Below, piece by piece: positions 40,423 through 47,568 of a stretch of 64,000 nt of DNA (position 1 is the stretch's first letter; every line of letters begins with the position of its first letter). The notes below the pieces were generated by a model, which saw only the letters and a list, made by a program, of their open reading frames with translations, searched no databases and was not told the DNA's origin. The stretch is taken from NCBI RefSeq assembly GCF_013408565.1, contig NZ_JACBZX010000001.1:1922001-1986000 (forward strand), written 5' to 3'. This stretch comes from Janibacter alkaliphilus (GTDB taxonomy: Bacteria > Actinomycetota > Actinomycetes > Actinomycetales > Dermatophilaceae). Both the position numbers and the translations under genes were made by a program.

Positions 40423-42519
40423 ATGTCCGAGAGCACCGACGCCCCCACCCCCGCCGCCGAGGCGAGCCGCCCCGAGCGCGACCGACCGTGGGTGATGCGG
40501 ACCTACGCCGGGCACTCCAGCGCGGCCGCCTCCAACGCGCTCTACCGGCGCAACCTGGCCAAGGGCCAGACCGGGCTCTCGGTCGCCTTCGACCTGCCGA
40601 CCCAGACCGGCTACGACCCGGACCACGTGCTCTCCCGCGGCGAGGTCGGCAAGGTCGGCGTGCCGATCAGCCACATCGGCGACATGCGTCAGCTCTTCGC
40701 CGAGATCCCGCTCGGCGAGATGAACACCTCGATGACGATCAACGCCACCGCGATGTACATGCTCGCGATGTACCAGGTGGCCGCCGAGGAGCAGGCCGAG
40801 ACCGCCGGTGAGCCGGTCGAGGAGATCGTGCAGCGGCTGGCCGGGACCACCCAGAACGACATCATCAAGGAGTACCTCAGCCGCGGGACGTACGTCTTCC
40901 CGCCCGGACCCTCGATGCGGCTGATCACCGATATGGTCAACTACACGGTCGAGGCCATCCCGAAGTGGAACCCGACCAACATCTGCAGCTACCACCTGCA
41001 GGAGGCCGGGGCGACCCCCGTGCAGGAGATCGCCTACGCGATGAGCACCGCGATCGCCGTCCTCGACGAGGTGCGCGCCAGCGGGGTGGTGCCGCCGGAG
41101 GAGTTCGGCAAGGTGGTCGCCCGGATCTCCTTCTTCGTCAACGCCGGCGTGCGCTTCGTCGAGGAGATGTGCAAGATGCGCGCCTTCGTCGAGCTGTGGG
41201 ACGAGCTGACCCGCGACCGCTACGGGGTGACCGAGGCCAAGCAGCGCCGCTTCCGCTACGGCGTCCAGGTCAACAGCCTGGGCCTGACCGAGGCGCAGCC
41301 GGAGAACAACGTCCAGCGCATCCTCATCGAGATGCTCGCCGTGACGATGAGCAAGGACGCCCGCGCCCGCGCCGTGCAGCTGCCCGCGTGGAACGAGGCG
41401 CTCGGCCTGCCCCGGCCGTGGGACCAGCAGTGGAGCCTGCGGATGCAGCAGGTGCTCGCCTACGAGACCGACCTGCTCGAGTACGACGACCTCTTCACCG
41501 GCTCCACCGTCGTCGAGGCGAAGGTGGCCGAGCTCGTCGCCGGGGCGAAGGCGGAGATCGACCGGATCCAGGAGATGGGCGGGGCGGTGCCGGCGGTCGA
41601 GTCCGGCTACATGAAGTCGGCGCTGGTCGCCTCGCACGCCCTGCGCCGCCAGCGGATCGAGGCCGGCGAGGACATCATCGTCGGGGTCAACAAGTACGAG
41701 ACCACCGAGCCGAACCCGCTGACCGCCGACCTGGACACGGCGATCCAGACGGTCGACGCCGGTGTCGAGGCCGCCGCCGTCGAGGCGGTCCGTGCCTGGC
41801 GCGAGCAGCGGGACGGCGACCCGGCCAAGCAGGAGCGCGCCCGGGCGGCGCTGAGCCGGCTCCAGGAGGCCGCCGGCACGGACGAGAACCTCATGGAGGC
41901 CTCGTTGGAGTGCGCCCGCGCCGAGGTGACCGTGGGGGAGTGGGCGCAGGCGCTGCGCGACGTCTTCGGAGAGTTCCGGGCGCCGACCGGGGTGAGCGGG
42001 TCGGTCGGGGTCGGTGACGGCGCCGACGCCAGCCTGACCGCGGTGCGCGAGCGGGTGCGGGCCACCGAGGCCGAGCTTGGCGAGCGGCTGCGGGTGCTCG
42101 TCGGCAAGCCCGGCCTGGACGGGCACAGCAACGGCGCCGAGCAGATCGCCGTCCGGGCACGCGACGCCGGCTTCGAGGTGGTCTACCAGGGGATCCGGCT
42201 CACCCCCGACCAGATCGTCTCGGCGGCGGTCGCCGAGGACGTCCACCTCGTCGGCGTCTCGATCCTCTCCGGGTCGCACATGGAGCTCGTCCCCGACGTC
42301 ATCTCCGGCCTGGCCGACCAGGGCGCGGACGACCTGCCGGTCATCGTCGGCGGCATCATCCCCGAGTCCGACGCCGCCCGGCTCACCGAGATGGGCGTCG
42401 CCGCCGTCTTCACGCCGAAGGACTTCGGGCTCAACGACATCATGTCCCGCTTCGTCGAGATCATCCGCGCCTCGCGCGGTCTGCCGGCCGAGGTGGGCGA
42501 GGCCGTCACGGCGGGCTGA
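40423..42519 (+). CDS. ecm: Ethylmalonyl-CoA mutase (MeaA)
   Basis: 698-aa single-chain B12 mutase. The N-terminal TIM barrel (VAFDLPTQTGYDPDH; MNTSMTINATAMYMLAMY) binds the CoA ester. The C-terminal cobalamin-binding domain carries KPGLDGHSNGAEQIA, with the base-off His in DGHSNG. The SNGAEQ version is typical of ethylmalonyl-CoA mutase/MeaA and differs from DGHDRG of methylmalonyl-CoA mutase. It converts ethylmalonyl-CoA to methylsuccinyl-CoA. Partners in this window: crotonyl-CoA carboxylase/reductase, epimerase, MeaB and the adenosyltransferase. An ArsR gene follows 29 bp later. Confidence 0.92.
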   Translation: MSESTDAPTPAAEASRPERDRPWVMRTYAGHSSAAASNALYRRNLAKGQTGLSVAFDLPTQTGYDPDHVLSRGEVGKVGVPISHIGDMRQLFAEIPLGEMNTSMTINATAMYMLAMYQVAAEEQAETAGEPVEEIVQRLAGTTQNDIIKEYLSRGTYVFPPGPSMRLITDMVNYTVEAIPKWNPTNICSYHLQEAGATPVQEIAYAMSTAIAVLDEVRASGVVPPEEFGKVVARISFFVNAGVRFVEEMCKMRAFVELWDELTRDRYGVTEAKQRRFRYGVQVNSLGLTEAQPENNVQRILIEMLAVTMSKDARARAVQLPAWNEALGLPRPWDQQWSLRMQQVLAYETDLLEYDDLFTGSTVVEAKVAELVAGAKAEIDRIQEMGGAVPAVESGYMKSALVASHALRRQRIEAGEDIIVGVNKYETTEPNPLTADLDTAIQTVDAGVEAAAVEAVRAWREQRDGDPAKQERARAALSRLQEAAGTDENLMEASLECARAEVTVGEWAQALRDVFGEFRAPTGVSGSVGVGDGADASLTAVRERVRATEAELGERLRVLVGKPGLDGHSNGAEQIAVRARDAGFEVVYQGIRLTPDQIVSAAVAEDVHLVGVSILSGSHMELVPDVISGLADQGADDLPVIVGGIIPESDAARLTEMGVAAVFTPKDFGLNDIMSRFVEIIRASRGLPAEVGEAVTAG

Positions 42520-42536
42520 CCCTGCCGCCGCCGGGG

Positions 42537-42542
42537 TAGGTT
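42537..42542 (+). promoter_or_regulatory. -10 box TAGGTT for leaderless arsR-type gene
   Basis: TAGGTT ends 6 nt before the GTG at 42549, immediately after the ecm stop. The regulator can therefore be expressed apart from ecm. Confidence 0.45.
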
Positions 42543-42548
42543 GAGCCG

Positions 42549-42830
42549 GTGGACGAACGGATCGCTGCCGCCGCGGAGCTCTTCAAGGTGCTCTCCTCAC
42601 CGGTGCGCCTGCGGGTCGTCCACGAGCTCACCGAGGGACCACGCAGCGTCGCCGAGCTGGCCGCGGTCGTGGAGGCCTCGCCGACCCTGATGTCCCAGCA
42701 CCTGCGGGTGCTGCGGATGGCCGGCCTCGTCGACGCCGAGCACGAGGGTCGGCAGCGGCTCTACCGGATCGCCGACGAGCACGTGACGCACATCGTCCAG
42801 GACGCCGTCCGGCACGCCGCCGAGGACTGA
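42549..42830 (+). CDS. ArsR/SmtB-family transcriptional regulator
   Basis: 93 aa winged-helix protein: FKVLSSPVRLRVVHELTEG, then the recognition helix SPTLMSQHLRVLRMAGLV and the wing EGRQRLYRIAD. No cysteine is present, so the classic alpha-3 metal site (CxC) is absent; a His-based site (DEHVTHIVQDAVRHA, an alpha-5-like helix) resembles zinc or nickel sensors. Its target is unknown; neighbours are ecm and a small unknown gene downstream (7-bp gap). GTG start with a TAGGTT box 6 nt upstream. Confidence 0.85.
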   Translation: MDERIAAAAELFKVLSSPVRLRVVHELTEGPRSVAELAAVVEASPTLMSQHLRVLRMAGLVDAEHEGRQRLYRIADEHVTHIVQDAVRHAAED

Positions 42831-42837
42831 GCACCCG

Positions 42838-43194
42838 GTGGGTCTGCACTGCGCCGCCGTCGTGATCCTCGCCCGGGTCGAGGAGCTGCGCGCAGACCTG
42901 GTCCCGGACGCTGCTCCAGGGTCGGGACGGCTGGACGACGAGCGGATCGCCGCGGTGGCGTCGTTCGGGCCCACGGGCGAGCAGGCGGCACGGCTGGCGA
43001 TCCAGCTCGAGGTGCCTCACGAAGCGCTGGTGGACGAGCCGTCGGCGCTGCAGGAGCTGGCCGACCGGTATCGCGGGGAGGGCGTGCTGCTGCTGGTCGG
43101 CGGTGCCGACCTGCCCCGGTGCCTGGCCCTGGTGGCCACCCGGCTGCCGCGTCGTCTCGAGGTCGACGACGACGGTGTCCGCGTCCTCGCCTGA
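42838..43194 (+). CDS. Hypothetical protein after the ArsR gene
   Basis: 118 aa, family not recognised. It is a soluble alpha/beta-looking protein with an acidic middle and a hydrophobic strand GVLLLVGGADLPRCLALVATRL near the C-terminus, which could be one strand-helix of a Rossmann-like or phosphatase-like fold. GTG start 7 bp after the arsR-type stop, without a clear ribosome site, which favours translational coupling. It might be the partner or target of the regulator. A bidirectional terminator follows. Codon use fits the neighbours. Confidence 0.6.
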   Translation: MGLHCAAVVILARVEELRADLVPDAAPGSGRLDDERIAAVASFGPTGEQAARLAIQLEVPHEALVDEPSALQELADRYRGEGVLLLVGGADLPRCLALVATRLPRRLEVDDDGVRVLA

Positions 43195-43205
43195 CCGGCC
43201 GACGA

Positions 43206-43237
43206 CCGCGGCCCGGGTGCACCCACCCGGGCCGCGG
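43206..43237. terminator. Bidirectional terminator
   Basis: 13-bp stem (43206-43218 with 43225-43237) around GCACCC, between the convergent hypothetical gene and the serine hydrolase gene. Confidence 0.8.
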
Positions 43238-43257
43238 ACGTGGCCCGTCGGTCCTCG

Positions 43258-44715
43258 TCAGCCGGCCGCGTCCCGGCCCCGTCCCCGCCGACGGACCATG
43301 GCCACGGCGGCGGTCAGCCCGGCGACGCTCCAGGTCGCGACGACGGCCCACAGCCCCCAGCCCAGGTCGGGCGCCCACAGCCGCAGCTGCGCCGAGGTGT
43401 AGCCGAGCAGCGAGGGCGCCACCAGGGCGAGCGCGGTCAGCAGGACGCCGGCGACGAGGACGAGGACCCGGGTCGGCGTGCCCCGACGCAGCGCGGCCAG
43501 CGCGGCCAGGACGCCCACGACGCTCAGCCCGAGCACCGCGAAGGGGGCGCCGGCCAGCACCGGGTCGGCGCCGCTGCGCTGCGGCTGCTCACCGTCGAGG
43601 ATGCGCTGCACGTCGCCGGCGACGTCGTAGAGGGCCCCGGCCCGTGCCTCGCTGTAGCTGTTCGCCAGCACGACGACCGCCCGGTCACGCTCCGGCTGCA
43701 CCCGCACGTGGCTGAAGTAGCCCGGGGTCGCGCCGGTGTGCTCCACCAGGCTGTGGCCGTCCTGCTCGCCGACCCGCCAGCCGTAGCCGTAGGCGTCGCC
43801 GCTGCCGGTCTGCACCCGCGCGGTGTGCAGCTCGGCCAGGGTCGCCTCGTCGATCCCGCCGCCACCGAGCTGGGCGCGGGCCCACGCGGCGGCACCGTCG
43901 AGGTCGGTGCCGAGGTAGCCGTAGGGGGCGCCCGAGGTGTCGTAGCGGGTGTCGAAGGCGACCGGTCGGCCGAGCACCTGGCGGTGCCCCGGCGGCAGCG
44001 CCTCGGCAGAGGCCTCGTCGGCGACCACCTGCTCCACCCCGGCGGGGGCCAGCACCCGGTCGGTGACGACCTCGGCGAAGGGCGCCCCGGCCTGCTCCTC
44101 GACGATCGCCCCGAGCAGCAGGTAGCCCAGGTCGCTGTACTCGTAGCCGGCGCCGGGGTCGCGGGCGAGGGTGACGTCGTCCAGTCCGGTCGCCTGCCGC
44201 TGCAGGGCGCCCGACGCGGTGTCGAAGCGGTCGGCGTGAGCCAGCCCGTCGGCGGTGGTCAGGCCGGCGGTGTGGGTGAGCAGCTGCTGCACCGTGATGT
44301 CGTCGGCGCGCTCGTCGGCGATGCCGTGCTCGGGCAGCAGGTCACCGAGCCGGTCGTCGAGGGTGAGCTCGTCCGCGGCGGCGAGGTCGAGCACGGCGGT
44401 CGCGGTCACCGACTTCGACACCGACCCGAGGAGGAAGGGGGTGCTCTCGCTCATCGCGGCGCCGTCCCCGTCCTCCGCGATCATGTGGGTGCCGACGCTG
44501 TCGCCGTCGACGACGGCGACGGCAAGTCCGGGCAGCTGCTGGTCGTCGGCGACCTGCTGCAGGTAGGCCCGCACGTCGGTGCCGGCCTCGGCCGGCTCGG
44601 GCGCGGCGGCGGCCGGTGGGGCGAGCAGGAGGCCCAGGCCGGTGGTGGCGAGGGCGGTCCGGGCGCCGGTACGGAGGGTGGCGAGGGGGCGGGGTGCAGG
44701 GGTCGCGGTGTCCAT
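43258..44715 (-). CDS. Secreted serine hydrolase (class C beta-lactamase/DD-peptidase fold) with C-terminal membrane domain
   Basis: 485 aa. A signal peptide (residues ~1-38, ending APPAAAAPE) is followed by a penicillin-binding-like esterase domain with the nucleophile in GSVSKS (SxxK) near residue 97 and YSD as the YxN-type motif. The third motif is HTG (EHTGATPGY). Residues ~365-485 hold three or four membrane helices and a basic tail. The catalytic domain is outside the cell; substrate (peptidoglycan, ester or D-peptide) unknown. ATG 44715 chosen because the signal peptide begins there. It is monocistronic. Confidence 0.85.
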   Translation of the reverse strand: MDTATPAPRPLATLRTGARTALATTGLGLLLAPPAAAAPEPAEAGTDVRAYLQQVADDQQLPGLAVAVVDGDSVGTHMIAEDGDGAAMSESTPFLLGSVSKSVTATAVLDLAAADELTLDDRLGDLLPEHGIADERADDITVQQLLTHTAGLTTADGLAHADRFDTASGALQRQATGLDDVTLARDPGAGYEYSDLGYLLLGAIVEEQAGAPFAEVVTDRVLAPAGVEQVVADEASAEALPPGHRQVLGRPVAFDTRYDTSGAPYGYLGTDLDGAAAWARAQLGGGGIDEATLAELHTARVQTGSGDAYGYGWRVGEQDGHSLVEHTGATPGYFSHVRVQPERDRAVVVLANSYSEARAGALYDVAGDVQRILDGEQPQRSGADPVLAGAPFAVLGLSVVGVLAALAALRRGTPTRVLVLVAGVLLTALALVAPSLLGYTSAQLRLWAPDLGWGLWAVVATWSVAGLTAAVAMVRRRGRGRDAAG

Positions 44716-44812
44716 GCCCCTACGCTTCCGTCGCGCCGCTGCCGGGGCACTGGTGCCCGGCCCCGAGCGCACCGGCGGGATACCCCACCCCGGCGGCGCG
44801 GCGGCCCCCCCG

Positions 44813-45508
44813 TCAGAAGAGCCGGGTCTCGCTGGAGTCGATGCCCTTGAGCTGGTCGTAGTCGAGGACGACGCAGCGGATGCCGCGGTCCTCGGCGAGG
44901 GTGCGTGCCTGCGGCTTGATCGCCTGCGCGGCGAAGACGCCGGTCACCGGGCGCAGCGCCGGGTCCCGGTTCATCAGCTCGAGGTAGCGGGTGAGCTGCT
45001 CGACCCCGTCGATCTCGCCGCGGCGCTTGATCTCGATGGCGACGCTGCCGCCCTTCGGGTCCCGGGCCAAGATGTCCACCGGACCGATCGCCGTCATGAA
45101 CTCCCGGCGGACCAGGCTCCACCCGTCGCCGAGGGTGGTGATGTGCTCGGCCAGCAGCGCCTGCAGGTGCGCCTCGACCCCGTCCTTGACCAGGCCCGGG
45201 TCGACACCGAGCTCGTGGGCGGTGTCGTGGTGGACCTCGTGGATCTTCACCCGCAGCCGGTCCTCGGACTTGGCGTGCTGGACGTTCCACACGCTGAGCA
45301 CGCCCTCGGCGGCGTCCTCCTCGTCCGGCTCCACCTCGGCCATCGCGCACGGCGGGGACATCCAGTTCAGCGGCTTGTACGAGCCGCCGTCGCTGTGCAC
45401 CAGCACCGAGCCGTCGGCCTTGACCAGCAGCAGCCGGGTCGCCAGCGGCAGATGGGCGGTCAGCCGGCCCTCGTAGTCGACGCTGCAGGTCGCGATCACC
45501 AGACGCAC
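44813..45508 (-). CDS. nucS: Mismatch-specific endonuclease NucS (EndoMS)
   Basis: 231 aa. An N-terminal DNA-binding domain ([20 protein letters not shown]) is followed by a RecB-like nuclease domain with GPVDILARD and [20 protein letters not shown], the D-ExK catalytic pattern. It replaces MutSL in actinobacteria by cleaving at mismatches. The C-terminal ETRLF resembles the beta-clamp-binding peptide of EndoMS. I prefer GTG 45508 (homologs start at RLVIA) because minus-strand TAGGGT (45521-45516) is 7 nt upstream; the GTG at 45517 overlaps that box. Confidence 0.94.
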   Translation of the reverse strand: MRLVIATCSVDYEGRLTAHLPLATRLLLVKADGSVLVHSDGGSYKPLNWMSPPCAMAEVEPDEEDAAEGVLSVWNVQHAKSEDRLRVKIHEVHHDTAHELGVDPGLVKDGVEAHLQALLAEHITTLGDGWSLVRREFMTAIGPVDILARDPKGGSVAIEIKRRGEIDGVEQLTRYLELMNRDPALRPVTGVFAAQAIKPQARTLAEDRGIRCVVLDYDQLKGIDSSETRLF

Positions 45509-45515
45509 GGCGGCC

Positions 45516-45521
45516 ACCCTA
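45516..45521 (-). promoter_or_regulatory. -10 box TAGGGT for leaderless nucS
   Basis: Minus-strand TAGGGT at 45521-45516, 7 nt before GTG 45508. It decides the start codon of nucS. Confidence 0.5.
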
Positions 45522-45583
45522 CGTGCCGCCGGTGGTGGTGACCATCACGCCCGGATGCCCTCCCGAACCGGCGGCGTGGTTGG

Positions 45584-45589
45584 GAGACT
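45584..45589 (+). promoter_or_regulatory. -10-like box GAGACT for leaderless 3-hydroxyacyl-CoA dehydrogenase
   Basis: GAGACT ends 6 nt before the ATG at 45596 in the divergent gap with nucS. It fits the spacing seen for other leaderless genes here, though the hexamer is weaker. Confidence 0.35.
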
Positions 45590-45595
45590 CCCGCC

Positions 45596-46825
45596 ATGCC
45601 TACCAACGATGCCAAGGCGCTCGCCGACGCCCTCGTCTTCCCCTACCTCAACCACGCCGCCTCGATGTACGAGGACAGCTACGCCACCCGGGAGGACGTC
45701 GACGCCGGCATGCGCTTCGGCTGCGGCCTGCCGCAGGGCCCGCTGGCCGTCATCGACGCCATCGGTGTGGATGTCGTGCGCGACGCCCTGGCCGCCCGGC
45801 ACGCCGAGACCGGTGACGCGATGCACGCCCCGCGCCCGGTCCTGGACCAGCTGGTCGCCGAGGGACGCACCGGGCGGGCCGCCGGCCGCGGCTTCTACAC
45901 CTACGCCGAGGCCGGGTCCGAGGAGGTCGTCGCCGACGAGCTGACCCCCGCCCAGGGCGGCTCCCGCGACGGGGTCCGGGTCGTCGAGACCGTCGGGGTG
46001 GTCGGCTCCGGCACGATGGCTACCGGCATCGTCGAGGTCTTCGCGAAGGCCGGCTACCCGGTCACCTTCGTCGCCCGCAGCCCGGAGAAGTTGGACGCCG
46101 TGCAGGCCCGGATCGAGAAGTCCCTGGCCAAGGCGGTCGAGCGCGGCAAGCTCGACACCGGCGAGGCCGACGCGGTGCGCGGCCGCCTGACCGGCTCGAC
46201 CGAGCGCGAGGCGCTCGGCGACGTCGACCTCGTCGTCGAGGCGATCGCCGAGGACCTGGAGATCAAGACCCAGCTCTTCCGTGACCTGGACCGGATCTGC
46301 AAGCCGGGCGCGGTGCTGGCCACGACCACCTCCTCGCTGCCGATCACCGACCTGGCCGCGGCCACCTCGCGCCCGCAGGACGTCGTCGGGATGCACTTCT
46401 TCAACCCGGCCCCGGTGATGAAGCTCGTCGAGATCGTGCGCACCGAGCAGACCGGTCAGGACGTGCTGGACACGGTCGCCGACCTGTGCGCGAGCACCGG
46501 CAAAGTGGCGGTGAGCTGCGCCGACCGGGCCGGCTTCATCGTCAACGCGCTGCTCTTCCCCTACCTCAACGACGCGGTCAAGGCGCAGGAGGCCGGGCAC
46601 AGCGACCACGACGCGATCGACGGCGCGATCACCGAGCACTACGGGTACCCGATGGGCCCCTTCGCCCTGCTCGACGTCGTCGGGCTGGACGTCTCGCTGG
46701 CGATCCAGCGCGAGCTGCTCGAGGAGTTCGGCCACGAGGGGCTGCAGCCCGCGCCGACCCTGGTGTCGCTCGTCGAGGCGGGCAAGCTCGGCCGCAAGAC
46801 CGGCGAGGGCTTCCGCACCTACTGA
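45596..46825 (+). CDS. 3-hydroxyacyl-CoA dehydrogenase with duplicated C-terminal domain in C-N-C order
   Basis: 409 aa. Residues ~1-105 resemble the 3HCDH C-terminal helical domain (LVFPYLNHAASMYEDSYA...PQGPLAVIDAIGVDVV...GRGFYTY). Residues ~125-300 are the NAD-binding Rossmann domain (VGVVGSGTMATGIVEVFA; HFFNPAPVMKLVEIV). Residues ~305-409 are a second C-terminal domain (LLFPYLNDAVKAQEAG...PMGPFALLDVVGLDVSL...GEGFRTY). The extra domain lies in front, which is unusual. It probably reduces acetoacetyl-CoA or oxidises (S)-3-hydroxybutyryl-CoA, linking thiolase to crotonyl-CoA in this cluster. Confidence 0.88.
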   Translation: MPTNDAKALADALVFPYLNHAASMYEDSYATREDVDAGMRFGCGLPQGPLAVIDAIGVDVVRDALAARHAETGDAMHAPRPVLDQLVAEGRTGRAAGRGFYTYAEAGSEEVVADELTPAQGGSRDGVRVVETVGVVGSGTMATGIVEVFAKAGYPVTFVARSPEKLDAVQARIEKSLAKAVERGKLDTGEADAVRGRLTGSTEREALGDVDLVVEAIAEDLEIKTQLFRDLDRICKPGAVLATTTSSLPITDLAAATSRPQDVVGMHFFNPAPVMKLVEIVRTEQTGQDVLDTVADLCASTGKVAVSCADRAGFIVNALLFPYLNDAVKAQEAGHSDHDAIDGAITEHYGYPMGPFALLDVVGLDVSLAIQRELLEEFGHEGLQPAPTLVSLVEAGKLGRKTGEGFRTY

Positions 46826-46857
46826 CGCTCGCCCCTGGCCCCCTTCACCCCTTGCTC

Positions 46858-47060
46858 GCAACTGCCCGGGCAATTCACGTCCTTGGTTCGCAACTGCCCG
46901 GGCAATTCACGTCCTGGCTCGCAACTGCCCGGGTAAATCACGTGGTTGCCGGCAACTGCCCGGGTAAATCACGTGGTTGTTGGCAATTGCCCGGGTAAAT
47001 CACGTGGTTGCTGGCAACTGCCCGGGTAAATGCGGATCAGGTGGGCATCTGCCCGGGCAG
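46858..47060 (+). repeat. Direct-repeat array B (31-bp period, core GCAACTGCCCGGG)
   Basis: Seven units start at 46858, 46890, 46921, 46952, 46983, 47014 and 47045 (spacings 32 then 31 bp). Units 3-6 are nearly identical over the whole period, with TAAATCACGTGGTTG after the core; units 1-2 have CAATTCACGTCC instead. The last unit is truncated and diverged. It fills the gap between the dehydrogenase and a small zinc-ribbon gene. Same core as array A. Confidence 0.95.
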
Positions 47061-47097
47061 GGTCTGGCCAGGAGGCGCGAAGGGGGAGGATGGTGGC

Positions 47098-47370
47098 ATG
47101 CCCCGGGCCAACCGCCGCCGCGACGAGCAGCGACCGCTGAGCATGCGGGGCGTGCACGGCACGCTCGAGCACGTCACCTGGGGCGGGCGTCGTTGGGCGG
47201 TGCGCCGGTTGTCCGGGAGCACCTCGCTGCGCACCTACCGCTGCCCTGGCTGCCACCAGCCGATCTCGCCCGGCACCGCGCACGTCGTCACGTGGCCCGA
47301 CGACGGCCTCGGCAGCATCGACGACCGGCGCCATTGGCACGCGTCGTGCTGGCGGGCGCGCCGGGGCTGA
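47098..47370 (+). CDS. Small putative zinc-binding protein
   Basis: 90 aa, basic. It has a zinc-ribbon-like arrangement CPGCHQPI ... RRHWHASCW, i.e. CxxC then HxxxC, within a short conserved fold (VTWPDDGL). I recognise this family as one often labelled 'ATP/GTP-binding protein' in actinobacterial genomes, without a real P-loop; function unknown. GGGGGAGGA precedes the ATG, and a GAGGAT hexamer ends 6 nt before it. Array B lies directly upstream and may form its 5' regulatory region. Confidence 0.72.
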   Translation: MPRANRRRDEQRPLSMRGVHGTLEHVTWGGRRWAVRRLSGSTSLRTYRCPGCHQPISPGTAHVVTWPDDGLGSIDDRRHWHASCWRARRG

Positions 47371-47420
47371 CCAGCACGCCGAGCCGCGCGCCCCAGCCAG
47401 ACACGCACAGCGCGCGCACG

Positions 47421-47486
47421 ACAGTCCTAGGAATGTCCTCGAGGACCGCGCGCGCGACCGGTCCGGGGAGGCTGTCCTAGGACTGT
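47421..47486. repeat. Inverted pair of CCTAGG-containing 12-mers
   Basis: ACAGTCCTAGGA (47421-47432) recurs as its exact reverse complement at 47475-47486, 42 bp away, between the small zinc-binding gene and the ccr terminator. CTAG is generally scarce in such genomes, which makes the pair stand out. Operator or cruciform; not assigned. Confidence 0.6.
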
Positions 47487-47514
47487 CCAACCTCTGGGGG
47501 AGCGGCATGACGAA

Positions 47515-47546
47515 GGGGGTCGCCACCCGGTGCGGTGGCGACCCCC
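47515..47546. terminator. Bidirectional terminator at the ccr 3' end
   Basis: Perfect 13-bp stem (47515-47527 with 47534-47546) around CGGTGC, 22 bp past the ccr stop on the minus strand. Confidence 0.8.
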
Positions 47547-47568
47547 GTCGGCGTGGGGAGCGGGCGGC

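Noticed and set aside
43258..44715. Antibiotic-resistance beta-lactamase
   Set aside because: The SxxK/YxN fold is shared with esterases and DD-peptidases; the C-terminal membrane helices and lone context give no support for a resistance role.
46858..47060. CRISPR array
   Set aside because: Period of 31 bp with a conserved full-length unit and no unique spacers; no cas genes nearby.
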